A stretch of 64,000 nucleotides of DNA from Chitinophaga niabensis. GTDB taxonomy: Bacteria; Bacteroidota; Bacteroidia; Chitinophagales; Chitinophagaceae. The notes under the pieces were generated by a model. It saw only the letters and a list, made by a program, of their open reading frames with translations. It was not told the DNA's origin and did not search any database. The stretch spans positions 1,121,001 through 1,185,000 of the forward strand of contig NZ_CP154260.1 of NCBI RefSeq assembly GCF_039545795.1. Direction: 5' to 3'. The translations under genes and the position numbers were made by a program. Of the stretch, positions 8,759 to 18,311 are shown piece after piece (positions within the stretch are counted from its first letter, which is position 1; each line of letters opens with the position of its first letter).

Positions 8759-8784
8759 AAATTCGCATTTAATGCGGCGAATTT
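8759..8784. repeat. Nested inverted repeats in the dcd / phosphopantetheinyl transferase spacer
   Basis: AAATTCGC (8759-8766) pairs with GCGAATTT (8777-8784), and inside it CGCATT (8764-8769) pairs with AATGCG (8771-8776). The element directly abuts the ATG at 8785. It could be an operator or an mRNA hairpin at the start of the plus-strand gene. Confidence 0.5.
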
Positions 8785-9414
8785 ATGCCATTAATACGAA
8801 CGATACAAATAGATCAGGATACGAAGCTGGGAGTGTGGAAAATTGGTGAAGAAGAAGCATTCTTCAGAACAGCGGTAACCATTGAGCCCGAAGTGCATCA
8901 CCCGCACAAACGCCTGCAGCACTTTGCCGGGAGGTATCTTTTAGTGGAACTTTTCCCGGACCTGCCCGTAAATGAGATCAGGATCATGGACAGTAGAAAG
9001 CCCTATATCCCGGGTAATCCTTACCATTTTTCCATTTCCCATTGTGAAGATTTTGCAGCCGCCATCGTGAGCAGGAGGGAACATGTGGGCATTGACATAG
9101 AAAAAGTACAACCCAAGGTAGCGCGGGTTGCCCATAAATTCCTGGCGCCGAGAGAAGCTGAATTTTTATCTTCCGAAAACAAACTGGCCCATCAAACCGT
9201 TTGCTGGTCTGCCAAGGAAGCGGTATATAAATGGTATGGAATGGGCGGGCTGGATTTCAGGGCCAATATGCAACTCCAGGTTTTTGCTTTCGGACAAACA
9301 GGATTCATTACCTGTGATTTCCTGAAAGGAGACCGGATCGCCACGCTGGACCTTCAGTATTTGATGGATAAAGACCTTTGCCTGGCCTGGGTGTCAGGAG
9401 AGAATAAAAAGTAA
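8785..9414 (+). CDS. 4'-phosphopantetheinyl transferase superfamily protein (Sfp-like)
   Basis: Transfers phosphopantetheine from CoA to a serine of acyl or peptidyl carrier proteins. The 209 residues contain the magnesium and catalytic motifs of the Sfp/Gsp group: VGIDIEKV (Asp104, Glu106) and WSAKEAVYKWYG (Glu145, Lys149). Its length is closer to two-domain Sfp than to AcpS. No carrier protein or nonribosomal synthetase lies in the window, so its partner is unknown. Confidence 0.85.
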   Translation: MPLIRTIQIDQDTKLGVWKIGEEEAFFRTAVTIEPEVHHPHKRLQHFAGRYLLVELFPDLPVNEIRIMDSRKPYIPGNPYHFSISHCEDFAAAIVSRREHVGIDIEKVQPKVARVAHKFLAPREAEFLSSENKLAHQTVCWSAKEAVYKWYGMGGLDFRANMQLQVFAFGQTGFITCDFLKGDRIATLDLQYLMDKDLCLAWVSGENKK

Positions 9415-9467
9415 TCGTGCAGAAGTAAAAAAGATTTTTTACTTTCTGCGCCGTAAAACTATCAGCT

Positions 9468-9974
9468 TTGAAACTATTTCTATTGGGTTTCATGGGAGCC
9501 GGAAAATCCTATTGGGGCAAACAATTGGCCATACACTGGAACCTGCCGTATTTCGACCTGGATGAAGTGATCGTAGAAAGGGAAGGTATGTCTGTTGCCG
9601 ACATCTTTAATCAAAAAGGCGAAGACTACTTCCGCAAAGTGGAAGGCAAAGTATTGCGGGAACTGGCCGCAGACAATGATGCCTTTCTGATCTCCTGCGG
9701 TGGCGGTACACCCTGTTTTTCAGACACCATGGACTTTATGAATGAGGCCGGCACTACTATCTGGCTGAACCCTTCTCTTGAAGTAATGGTGGAGCGCCTG
9801 CAAAGGAAACAATACAAACGCCCACTTATACAGGACCTTGGAACGGAAGAGCTGACGTCTTTCACCGAAAAGAAGTTAGCAGAACGCCAGCCCTTTTATG
9901 AGCAAAGTCAGATTATCATCAGTGAAGATGAAATAACTTTGGAGACATTTGATAAACTGATCAACAATGCATAA
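9468..9974 (+). CDS. aroK: Shikimate kinase
   Basis: Phosphorylates shikimate in aromatic amino acid synthesis. The 168-residue protein starts with the P-loop GFMGAGKS at residues 7-14, followed by FDLDEVIVEREG (shikimate-binding Asp) and SCGGGTP. The start codon is TTG at 9468: the next ATG codes for the Met inside the P-loop, so a shorter protein would lose ATP binding. It overlaps the DUF423 gene by 8 bp. Confidence 0.9.
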   Translation: MKLFLLGFMGAGKSYWGKQLAIHWNLPYFDLDEVIVEREGMSVADIFNQKGEDYFRKVEGKVLRELAADNDAFLISCGGGTPCFSDTMDFMNEAGTTIWLNPSLEVMVERLQRKQYKRPLIQDLGTEELTSFTEKKLAERQPFYEQSQIIISEDEITLETFDKLINNA

Positions 9975-10353
9975 ATCATTTCTCGTTTGGGCAGCACTGT
10001 TAGGAGGCCTTGCAGTGATACTGGGCGCATTTGGCGCACATAAGCTGAAGGAACTTGTTCCCATGGAAACCGTGAGCACTTTCCAAACCGGTGTAACCTA
10101 CCAATTTTATCATGTGTTTGCCCTCCTGGCTGTGGGTATTTTATATGCACATATTCCCTCCCCCCAACTTGTTTGGGCCGGCAGGTTCTTCCTGACAGGC
10201 ATCCTGCTTTTCAGCGGTTCCCTGTATGCACTGACCCTGCTGAAAGCAACGGAAACAGTAGGGCTCAGAGGTATTGGAGCCATCACCCCTTTAGGCGGCC
10301 TGTTTTTTATTGCCGGATGGGTAGCATTGTTATTGGGCGTGCTCAGGAAATAA
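9967..10353 (+). CDS. DUF423 family small membrane protein
   Basis: A 128-residue integral membrane protein with about four transmembrane helices and the family hallmark GAFGAHKLKE near residue 20. The function of DUF423 (YgdD-like) proteins is not established. It overlaps the end of aroK by 8 bp, so the two are translated together. Confidence 0.85.
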   Translation: MHKSFLVWAALLGGLAVILGAFGAHKLKELVPMETVSTFQTGVTYQFYHVFALLAVGILYAHIPSPQLVWAGRFFLTGILLFSGSLYALTLLKATETVGLRGIGAITPLGGLFFIAGWVALLLGVLRK

Positions 10354-10363
10354 GTTAATTTTG
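10333..10363 (+). promoter_or_regulatory. Putative ftsK promoter
   Basis: TTG at 10333-10335 is followed after 20 bp by TAATTTTG at 10356-10363, a full TAnnTTTG match. It would give ftsK its own transcript with a very short leader before ATG at 10373. Confidence 0.5.
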
Positions 10364-10372
10364 ATTTCGATT

Positions 10373-12952
10373 ATGGCAGGAAACACACTGAAATCAGAAA
10401 AGAAAGAACCTAAAAAGAAGAAAGAGCAGCCACCAAATCCTGATGTACTGAAGCCCGATAAGGAGCCGGAAGTAAAAGTGAAGGAACTGGTGAAGGACGA
10501 GCGCACCCATAAAGTGCTTGGCGCTGTATTTCTTTTGTTAGCCCTCTATTGCTTTATTGCGTTCACTTCTTATTTATTTACCTGGGAAGAAGACCAGGAT
10601 AAGGTTTTTCGTTACTCCTCCCAGGTGCTTTTCATGCATGAGATAGAGGTGGATAACCTCCTGGGCCGTTTAGGCGCTTTTACCTCCCATTGGTTCTTTT
10701 TCAAAGGTTTTGGTATTGCCTCTTACCTGTTCTGTTATTTCTTTTTCATTATTGGTATCAATTTCATTGTAGGCCGCCGCGTTTTCCGCATCTGGCGCAA
10801 TGTAAAATATATCCTGTTCGGATTGCTGTTCATCAGTATGACCATGGCTTTCCTATCCGGCAACGCCGCTTTCCCCTGGGGAGGTGCTTTGGGAGATAGC
10901 CTGAATAAATGGACCAGCGGGTTCCTGGGTAAAACCGGGGCCGGATTATTACTGGTACTGGCGGGTCTGAGCTGGGTGATCTGGAAGTTCAATGTGGATT
11001 TCAAATGGCCGGAACGCAAACCTAAACCTGTAAAAGAAGCTTTTGCAGGATTCGGGGAACCGGAGGAAGAGGAAGAACTGCTGCCCGTAAAGGCCGTTGA
11101 AGAAAAGAAGAAGAATACCTATAAAGGAGGCGAAAGCCTGGTAACACTGGTGCCGGTGGAGGAAGAAGAAGAGTTTGAGCAGGAATTGCAATTGATAGAA
11201 AAAGAAGATCCGAATGCTGCTTATATGCCACCGCCGGTTGTTGTACCTGAACCTCCTGCTGCCGTAGTACCGGAAGTACCGGAGCAGGAAGCAAAGATCT
11301 TTATACAGGAAGAATTACCTGTTACACCACCACCCGCCCGTAAAAAGAACGACACGGCAGAAGTTGCCTTTGAGATAAAACCTGTTTTTGAGGATCCTGA
11401 TGAAGAAACGATTGAAGAGCTGGAACCTGTAAGAGAGCCTGTGCTGGCTGATCCTTATGAACCTACGCTGGACCTCCGGGATTATAAATATCCCACGCTG
11501 GACCTGCTGGATAACCACGGCTCTGATAAGATCGTACAGGATGCTTCCGAACTGGAGCTGAACAAGAACCAGATCATCGATACCCTCAAGAACTACGATA
11601 TTTCCATCCAGAAGATCAGTGCTACCGTTGGGCCTACCGTTACGCTTTACGAAATAGTACCTGCTGCAGGTGTGCGGATCTCCCGGATCAAAAACCTGGA
11701 GGATGATATTGCACTCAGTCTCTCTGCATTGGGTATCCGGATCATTGCGCCTATTCCGGGAAGAGGTACTATCGGTATTGAGGTGCCGAATGTGAAAAAA
11801 ACCATCGTTTCCCTGCGAAACATGCTGGCCTCCGATAAATTCCTGCATAGCCAGATGGACCTTCCCATTGCTATTGGTAAAAAGATCGATAACGAGAACT
11901 TTATAGCGGACCTGGCCAAGATGCCCCACCTTTTGATGGCGGGAGCTACCGGTCAGGGTAAATCTGTAGGTATTAATACCCTACTTGTATCACTGTTGTT
12001 CAAGAAACATCCTTCCCAACTGAAGTTTGTGTTGATAGATCCCAAGAAAGTGGAACTCTCGCTGTACAAGCTCATTGAAAAACACTTCCTGGCCAAACTG
12101 CCGGGAGAAGAGGATGCCATTATCACAGACACTAAGAAAGTGGTGCATACCCTCAATGCCCTGTGTATTGAAATGGACCTGCGCTACGATCTGCTGAAAG
12201 AAGCAGGCACCCGTAATATCCGCGAATACAACAAGAAGTTCACGGAACGCCGCCTGAACCCATTAAAGGGGCACCGTTTCCTGCCATTCATTGTATTGGT
12301 GATAGATGAATTTGCGGACCTGATCATGACGGCCGGTAAAGAAGTGGAAATGCCCATTGCGCGGCTGGCACAGCTGGCACGGGCCATTGGTATTCACCTG
12401 ATCATTGCCACGCAGCGTCCTTCTGTTAATATCATTACCGGTACAATTAAAGCCAACTTCCCCGCACGGATTGCCTTTAAAGTGTCGTCTAAGATAGACT
12501 CCCGTACCATCCTCGATATTGGCGGTTCCGAACAGCTGATAGGGCAGGGGGACATGCTGATCTCTTTCAACGGAGAGCTGGTGCGCCTGCAGTGTGCTTT
12601 TGTGGATACACCGGAAGTAGAACGCGTAGTGGAATTTATCGGGGAGCAGAGAGGATATCCGGAAGCTTTCATGTTGCCGGAATATGTGGATGAAAAGGAA
12701 ATGGAAGGGAAGGATTTCAGCCTGGCAGACCGCGATCCGCTGTTTGATGAGGCTGCCCGTGTGATTGTTCAGAACCAGCAGGGATCCACTTCATTGCTGC
12801 AAAGAAGGATGAAACTGGGCTACAACCGTGCCGGAAGGCTGATGGACCAGCTGGAAGCAGCAGGGATCGTAGGGCCTAACCTGGGAAGTAAAGCGCGTGA
12901 GGTGAATGTTAAAACGGAGGCCGATCTGGAGGAGATCCTCGGCAGTATGTGA
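10373..12952 (+). CDS. ftsK: DNA translocase FtsK/SpoIIIE
   Basis: Septal ATP-driven DNA pump that clears and aligns chromosome termini during division. In the 859-residue protein, an N-terminal segment with about four membrane helices (residues ~45-205) is followed by an acidic, Pro/Glu-rich linker (~225-360). Next comes the RecA-like motor with Walker A GATGQGKS and Walker B LVIDEFADLI, and a C-terminal winged-helix gamma domain (from about DPLFDEAARVIV) that reads polar DNA sequences. The ATG at 10373 is preferred over the TTG at 10361, which lies in the promoter's -7 element. Confidence 0.95.
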   Translation: MAGNTLKSEKKEPKKKKEQPPNPDVLKPDKEPEVKVKELVKDERTHKVLGAVFLLLALYCFIAFTSYLFTWEEDQDKVFRYSSQVLFMHEIEVDNLLGRLGAFTSHWFFFKGFGIASYLFCYFFFIIGINFIVGRRVFRIWRNVKYILFGLLFISMTMAFLSGNAAFPWGGALGDSLNKWTSGFLGKTGAGLLLVLAGLSWVIWKFNVDFKWPERKPKPVKEAFAGFGEPEEEEELLPVKAVEEKKKNTYKGGESLVTLVPVEEEEEFEQELQLIEKEDPNAAYMPPPVVVPEPPAAVVPEVPEQEAKIFIQEELPVTPPPARKKNDTAEVAFEIKPVFEDPDEETIEELEPVREPVLADPYEPTLDLRDYKYPTLDLLDNHGSDKIVQDASELELNKNQIIDTLKNYDISIQKISATVGPTVTLYEIVPAAGVRISRIKNLEDDIALSLSALGIRIIAPIPGRGTIGIEVPNVKKTIVSLRNMLASDKFLHSQMDLPIAIGKKIDNENFIADLAKMPHLLMAGATGQGKSVGINTLLVSLLFKKHPSQLKFVLIDPKKVELSLYKLIEKHFLAKLPGEEDAIITDTKKVVHTLNALCIEMDLRYDLLKEAGTRNIREYNKKFTERRLNPLKGHRFLPFIVLVIDEFADLIMTAGKEVEMPIARLAQLARAIGIHLIIATQRPSVNIITGTIKANFPARIAFKVSSKIDSRTILDIGGSEQLIGQGDMLISFNGELVRLQCAFVDTPEVERVVEFIGEQRGYPEAFMLPEYVDEKEMEGKDFSLADRDPLFDEAARVIVQNQQGSTSLLQRRMKLGYNRAGRLMDQLEAAGIVGPNLGSKAREVNVKTEADLEEILGSM

Positions 12953-13047
12953 TAAAATAACGAGTTTTGCATTTCTTTAACAGCAGCCGTTAAACGATGC
13001 GGCACAACATTTGTCTTAATAGCCTATAACTGTAACACTTAAAAATT

Positions 13048-13731
13048 ATGATGAAGAAGAAAACGGTATTGATGGGCATGGTCATGTTCGGAATGGCATT
13101 CAGCACCATGGCGCAAACCAAAACTCCTGTAGGCTCCCTGGGTCAGAATGATCCAAAGGCTAAAGCAGTACTGGATAATGTGAGCAAGAAATTCAAATCG
13201 CTGAAATCAGTTATCGCCAATTTTATCCTGAAAGTAGAAGGTGCCAATAACAGCGTAACAGACTCCAAGAAGGGTGCTGTATACGTAAAAGGGCCTAAAT
13301 ATAAAGTGATCATGGGAGAACAGGAGATCATCAGCGACAATAAAACCTCCTGGACGTATGCCAAAGATGTGAATGAAGTGACCATTAACAATGTGGATCA
13401 AAGCAATACCAGTATGACGCCTGCCAAGATCTTCACCAATTTCTACGATAAGGATTTCCTGTACCGCCTCACCGGCGAAAGCACAGAGAAAGGCAAGGTG
13501 TTGCAGAATATTGAACTCACACCTACAGATAAGTCTAAAACCTTCTTTAAAGTGCTGGTGGATGTAGATAAAAAGAACTCTACCCTGGCCCGTATGAAGG
13601 TATTTGAGAAAAATGGCAATAAATACACCTACGAGATCAGCAGCTTCCAGCCCAATGGCGCAGTGAGCGATGATCTGTTCACTTTCGATGCCAAAAAGTA
13701 CCCTGGCGTGGAAGTAGTAGACCTCCGATAG
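13048..13731 (+). CDS. lolA: Outer-membrane lipoprotein carrier protein LolA family
   Basis: A periplasmic chaperone-like protein that ferries lipoproteins from the inner to the outer membrane. The 227 residues comprise a signal peptide ending MAQ near residue 23 and one LolA-type half-barrel domain (VLDNVSKKFKSLKSVIANF onward). It is separated from ftsK by about 95 bp and closed by a strong terminator. LolA and LolB folds are hard to tell apart by eye; the absence of a lipobox cysteine favours LolA. Confidence 0.85.
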   Translation: MMKKKTVLMGMVMFGMAFSTMAQTKTPVGSLGQNDPKAKAVLDNVSKKFKSLKSVIANFILKVEGANNSVTDSKKGAVYVKGPKYKVIMGEQEIISDNKTSWTYAKDVNEVTINNVDQSNTSMTPAKIFTNFYDKDFLYRLTGESTEKGKVLQNIELTPTDKSKTFFKVLVDVDKKNSTLARMKVFEKNGNKYTYEISSFQPNGAVSDDLFTFDAKKYPGVEVVDLR

Positions 13732-13755
13732 TATCAATACTTTTCCCGATAGAAG

Positions 13756-13784
13756 AACGGCTCCCGCTAGGGGAGCCGTTTTCA
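13756..13784 (+). terminator. Terminator of lolA
   Basis: A 10-bp perfect stem (AACGGCTCCC/GGGAGCCGTT) with a 5-nt loop, followed by TTC and a T-rich stretch. Confidence 0.8.
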
Positions 13785-13853
13785 TTTGCAGACAGCTATC
13801 TCCGGCAACTGTCATGTATCTGTATGAACTATCTAAACTTTACTTTTTTTTGC

Positions 13854-13861
13854 TACATTTG
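13854..13861 (+). promoter_or_regulatory. -7 element of lpdA promoter
   Basis: TACATTTG is a full TAnnTTTG match 28 bp before the lpdA start. No clear TTG lies at the right distance upstream. Confidence 0.45.
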
Positions 13862-13889
13862 CCAAGTTTTATTATAAAAATCTAGCAAT

Positions 13890-15296
13890 ATGGCATACGA
13901 CGTAATCGTAATTGGTAGTGGCCCCGGTGGATACGTGGCAGCTATCCGGGCATCTCAACTGGGATTGAAAACAGCCGTGGTAGAGAGAGAGAGTTTAGGC
14001 GGGATCTGTTTAAACTGGGGTTGTATCCCTACTAAGGCATTGTTGAAGTCCGCACAGGTAGCAGAGTATATCCAGCATTCCAAGGATTACGGTATCACTG
14101 TGGGAGATTCTTCAGTAGATTTTGGCGCGGTGATCAAACGCAGCCGCGGTGCAGCTGATAAAATGAGCAAAGGCGTTCAGTTCCTCATGAAGAAGAACAA
14201 GATTGACGTGCTCATGGGCAATGGCAAACTGAAAGCAAAAGGCCAGGTAGAAGTGACTGATAAAGACGGAAAAGTAGCTGTACATGAAGCAAAACATGTG
14301 CTGCTGGCAACCGGCGCACGTTCCCGCGAACTGCCGAACCTGAAGATCGATGGTAAAACCGTTATCGGATACCGTGAAGCCATGAACCTGCCAAAACAAC
14401 CCAAGAGCATGATCGTAGTAGGTTCAGGCGCTATCGGCGTTGAATTTGCTTACTTCTATCATTCCCTGGGCACAAAAGTGACCATCGTTGAGTTCATGCC
14501 GCGTATTGTACCGGTAGAAGATGAAGATATCTCCAAAGAACTGGAAAAGATCTACAAGAAGAAAGGTATTGAGATCATGACCAACGCTAGCGTAGAAGCA
14601 GTGGAAAAGAAAGGCGATGGCGTGAAAGCGAAAGTAAAGACCGCCACCGGCGAAGTTTTCCTGGAAGCAGATGTAGTACTGAGTGCTATCGGTATCACCG
14701 CTAATATTGAAAACCTTGGCCTGGAAGCTTTAGGCGTAAAAACAGATAAAGGCAAAGTAGTGGTGGATGCTTACTACCAAACCAATGTTCCGGGCATTTA
14801 TGCATTTGGAGACATGGTTCCCGGCCAGGCACTTGCACACGTTGCCTCCAAAGAAGGTATCGTTTGCGTGGAAGCCATCGCTTACAACGAAAAGAAATAC
14901 GCACATAAACCTACTCCGATCAATTACAATAACGTACCGGGTTGTACTTTCTGTGCACCTGAGATCGCATCTGTAGGTTACACTGAAAAACAGGCTAAAG
15001 AAGCCGGTTATGAAGTGAAAGTGGGTAAGTTCCCATTCACGGCTTCAGGTAAAGCAGTAGGCGCAGGCGCAACAGAAGGTTTCGTAAAAGTGATCTTTGA
15101 TGCTAAATACGGCGAATGGTTGGGTACACATATGATTGGCGCTAACGTAACAGAAGCGATCGAACAAACTGTAACAGCACGTACGCTGGAAACTACCTGG
15201 CAGGAAGTACTGAATAGTATTCACCCGCACCCAACCATGAGCGAATCTGTGAAGGATGCCATTGAAGTGGCTTATGGCGAAGCAATTCACCTGTAA
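13890..15296 (+). CDS. lpdA: Dihydrolipoyl dehydrogenase (E3)
   Basis: FAD-dependent enzyme that reoxidises dihydrolipoamide in pyruvate, 2-oxoglutarate or branched-chain dehydrogenase complexes and in glycine cleavage. The 468 residues contain the FAD site GSGPGGYVAA, the redox disulfide GGICLNWGCIPTKA (C40, C45), a second Rossmann site VVGSGAIGVEFA for NAD, and the C-terminal HPHPTMSE motif with the catalytic base histidine. It is a single-gene unit, with no E1 or E2 genes alongside. Confidence 0.95.
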   Translation: MAYDVIVIGSGPGGYVAAIRASQLGLKTAVVERESLGGICLNWGCIPTKALLKSAQVAEYIQHSKDYGITVGDSSVDFGAVIKRSRGAADKMSKGVQFLMKKNKIDVLMGNGKLKAKGQVEVTDKDGKVAVHEAKHVLLATGARSRELPNLKIDGKTVIGYREAMNLPKQPKSMIVVGSGAIGVEFAYFYHSLGTKVTIVEFMPRIVPVEDEDISKELEKIYKKKGIEIMTNASVEAVEKKGDGVKAKVKTATGEVFLEADVVLSAIGITANIENLGLEALGVKTDKGKVVVDAYYQTNVPGIYAFGDMVPGQALAHVASKEGIVCVEAIAYNEKKYAHKPTPINYNNVPGCTFCAPEIASVGYTEKQAKEAGYEVKVGKFPFTASGKAVGAGATEGFVKVIFDAKYGEWLGTHMIGANVTEAIEQTVTARTLETTWQEVLNSIHPHPTMSESVKDAIEVAYGEAIHL

Positions 15297-15314
15297 TTGA
15301 ATATTATTGGAATA

Positions 15315-15346
15315 AAAAAGGGCGCTCTGCATGGAGCGCCCTTTTT
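15315..15346. terminator. Bidirectional terminator between lpdA and the subtilase gene
   Basis: A 13-bp stem (AAAAAGGGCGCTC pairing with GAGCGCCCTTTTT) gives T runs in both directions and lies between two convergent genes. Confidence 0.85.
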
Positions 15347-15347
15347 G

Positions 15348-18035
15348 TTATAGCTTAATGAACTTTGCACTGAACACTTTCTTTCCTGCCTCATGGATCA
15401 CACACCAGTAATTCCCTGCGGAAAGCTCCCTCAGCGGAACATCCTGCAATAAGTTCACCAGTACCGTTTGTTTCACTATCCGGCCATTAAGATCAATAAT
15501 GCTGAGCGTTCGCTGCCCCAGGTCACGACTGAGTATATTCACTGCATTCGTTGCAGGGTTAGGGAATAACAGGTACCTGCTGTTTGTCAGCACCTGCACC
15601 GGCACCACATCAGAATACATCAGCCGGCCATCTGTGGTTTCCAGTTTTGCCCGGTAATACACAATGCCTTGTATGGGGGATGCATCTATTTGTGTATAGC
15701 TTTTGCTGTTGGTGATGATACTTTCAGCGATGCCATCATTTCCCCTTTCCCAGGTGATGCGCTTAAGTTTGTAGGTACTACCCAATTGCAATTGTAACTG
15801 TACGCGTTTGTCATCCGTAAGGTCTGCCGTAAATGAAAGGATGTAACATTGCAGGGCCTGCCTGGTATAATCTATGGCGGCACTACGGGGACCTTCTGTT
15901 CCATTCACGGCACTTACTGCAAAATGATGGGCACTGATAGCAGCTTTGGAGAGCACTATCAAAGTATCGCTTGTTTCGCGATATAAGGTCATATACGGCC
16001 CGTTCAATGCATATACCCTGTAAGTAGCTGCGCCGGGAATCTTATTCCAGTATATAAGCGCAGAATCCGTGCAATCGAAACCCGCCTGTAAAGTAAGGGG
16101 AGGAGCAAGCAGGAAGGGATCACTGATGAATGTTTGTGAGGTCGTTTCCATTTTAAATAAAACGGTACCGAAGATGTCAGGCGCTACCCAGTTGAAACGC
16201 CCGCTTTCCACAATAGCATCTGTTGCTACTGGTTGCCAGCTGATACCGTTGTTCAGGCTATAAGAGATATTTCCTTTTCCGGTGATGTTTGTTTTCCATT
16301 GGAGCCGTTCTGATACAGGCGGCTCCCAATCGAAGGATAACAGTGGTGTCAGTTGCCAGGCGAGGTGGAATTTTTGGGTGGCGGTTGTGATATTGTATCC
16401 TTTAACATGGATCGTGTAAATACCGGCAGCGGGTAAAGGTACAGATACCTGTTCCACATTGTTCAAACTATCCCTTCCTGTACGTGCATTTTTACGCAGG
16501 GAATCCAGGTGAGGGGCTGTACTCAGTATCCAGGGTTCATAACGGTTTCCTGCAGCATCTGTTACCCAGAGGTCCAGATCATTGATCAAAGCCCGCGCGC
16601 TATTCACAGCGGCAGGAGGGTCTGTATAACACATGGTGACCTTCAGGGCATGCGTTGCTTCGGATATATTCAGTGTTTGCGTGTATTCTGTGCCGTTAGT
16701 AACCCGGGCTGCTGTAAATCTTTGTTGTGTGATGGTGTTTACGGCCTGCCAGGCATTCAGCGCGCCGAATCCGCTGTTATGATCCACGCCGGGGTGGTCA
16801 ATATCATCGGCACTGTTGATCAGTATGGCTTTTAATAATGATGCAGGCGGCATGTGTTGGAAAGTATGTTTGTACTGTTCCTGCAACAAAAGACTAACGC
16901 CGGAAACAAGTGCTGCAGCACCAGACGTTCCATCTTCTCCATAAGCTACCAGTTCTGGTTTCACCCTTCCATCAAAAGCAGGCCCTTTGGAACTGGCGGC
17001 CGGTACATTGTTATCTCCATCCGTACCACCTGTTACCAAAAGGTTTTTGGCCTGTTTGAAAGTGCCGGAGAGGTTCGCAAAACCTGCTATGCCATTGTAA
17101 AGCCCTGCGTTGGATGTTTGTACACCAATGTTGCCGGAAGAGAAAACATGCAGTAAGGTATCAGTATCGTAGATCTGTTCATCATAGGCTGCTGCTTCCA
17201 GGCCATAGTTATTTTCAATGCCCACACCATAGGAATGATTCTGCAGCGAGATATTGTATTGTGAAAAATAAGAGACTGCATCCGGGAAGAGATTTTTGAA
17301 ATCCGAAGAGGCGATATGCGCTTTCTTTGCAACACCTGTGCCTGAAGGGGCAGAATTCCCTGCACCGGCAATGAGTGTGGCCATGATCGTTGCATGTGGG
17401 GCTGTAGCAGTGGCGGCTAAGGAAGTGGGCACGTAACGTTGCAACAGATCTATATCCAGTGTATCGTATAATGTTTCTTTAAGCGATAGCCGCATGCCTT
17501 CTCCCTGTAAAGCAGGTATGCGTTGCTGCAGGGTAGCGATGGTGTTTAATGTTGCATTGGCCGTATTGATCATGATCTCCGTTCTGGGCGAACGCGGAAT
17601 GTCTGCATATCTGACAGAGGGTTGCGCGATGAATGTTTCCCAGTCTTTCTTCGCTATTGTAACAGATGTATAAGGTTGCACAATTAACGAGATACTATCT
17701 TTTTCACGCAGGGTTTCCAGTTTATTTAACAAAGCATCAGATGCTTTCCAGTTATTGTTAGCCCGCCATACTTTAACCGTAGTATCTGCAGGCAGTTGTT
17801 TTACAATATGCTCCAGTGCATTGATAGAACGAATTAATTGCAATCGATGCAAAAGTGCTTCGCCGGGAAATGCAGAAAATTTTACAACATAAAATGAACT
17901 GGCTCCGCGTTGGTAAGAGGTATCTTCAGAAGGAATAACAAACCGCCGGGATTGAGCGATGGTGGCAGACGGAGCGATGGCAGCCCATATGCAGAGGGTT
18001 AATAAAAAACACAAATAGGGTCTACGGCAATACAT
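15348..18035 (-). CDS. S8 subtilisin-like secreted peptidase with T9SS sorting domain
   Basis: An 895-residue protein with a signal peptide (cleavage near residue 28), a subtilase domain (~165-435), a beta-sandwich and fibronectin-like middle region, and a C-terminal type A sorting domain starting LLFPNPATNAVNI and ending VFSAKFIKL, which directs export by the type IX system. His214 (PHATIMATLIAG), Asn302 (SSGN) and Ser371 (DGTSGAAA) are in place. The segment that should hold the catalytic Asp reads LSLKETLYD, with Glu187 at the expected position, so activity is uncertain. It is convergent with lpdA. Confidence 0.85.
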   Translation of the reverse strand: MYCRRPYLCFLLTLCIWAAIAPSATIAQSRRFVIPSEDTSYQRGASSFYVVKFSAFPGEALLHRLQLIRSINALEHIVKQLPADTTVKVWRANNNWKASDALLNKLETLREKDSISLIVQPYTSVTIAKKDWETFIAQPSVRYADIPRSPRTEIMINTANATLNTIATLQQRIPALQGEGMRLSLKETLYDTLDIDLLQRYVPTSLAATATAPHATIMATLIAGAGNSAPSGTGVAKKAHIASSDFKNLFPDAVSYFSQYNISLQNHSYGVGIENNYGLEAAAYDEQIYDTDTLLHVFSSGNIGVQTSNAGLYNGIAGFANLSGTFKQAKNLLVTGGTDGDNNVPAASSKGPAFDGRVKPELVAYGEDGTSGAAALVSGVSLLLQEQYKHTFQHMPPASLLKAILINSADDIDHPGVDHNSGFGALNAWQAVNTITQQRFTAARVTNGTEYTQTLNISEATHALKVTMCYTDPPAAVNSARALINDLDLWVTDAAGNRYEPWILSTAPHLDSLRKNARTGRDSLNNVEQVSVPLPAAGIYTIHVKGYNITTATQKFHLAWQLTPLLSFDWEPPVSERLQWKTNITGKGNISYSLNNGISWQPVATDAIVESGRFNWVAPDIFGTVLFKMETTSQTFISDPFLLAPPLTLQAGFDCTDSALIYWNKIPGAATYRVYALNGPYMTLYRETSDTLIVLSKAAISAHHFAVSAVNGTEGPRSAAIDYTRQALQCYILSFTADLTDDKRVQLQLQLGSTYKLKRITWERGNDGIAESIITNSKSYTQIDASPIQGIVYYRAKLETTDGRLMYSDVVPVQVLTNSRYLLFPNPATNAVNILSRDLGQRTLSIIDLNGRIVKQTVLVNLLQDVPLRELSAGNYWCVIHEAGKKVFSAKFIKL

Positions 18036-18311
18036 GAACTAAAGCTATCAAATTTTTTTTATCAGTAAAAAAAATAGTATTATTGAAAATAGAAAGACCG
18101 TTTCCAAAATCATCAGACAGAGAGCAGCATATCTAAACATCGTCAAGGGCAAACAGAATTCAAAATCTAAACATATGCATTAACCCGTAGACGCTTAATC
18201 AGCGCCAGTTATTTTTTTTTTGCCATCTGGTAAATCTTTTTTTTCTGTGCTTACCTACAGCACGGCATGAGCATTTTTTATTCACAAACCAAAACCCAAA
18301 ATCTGAGTGCT

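Noticed and set aside
18036..18311. Regulatory RNA in the AT-rich spacer between the subtilase and M57 genes
   Set aside because: Poly-T and poly-A tracts are visible, but no stable hairpin or conserved motif could be supported by eye.
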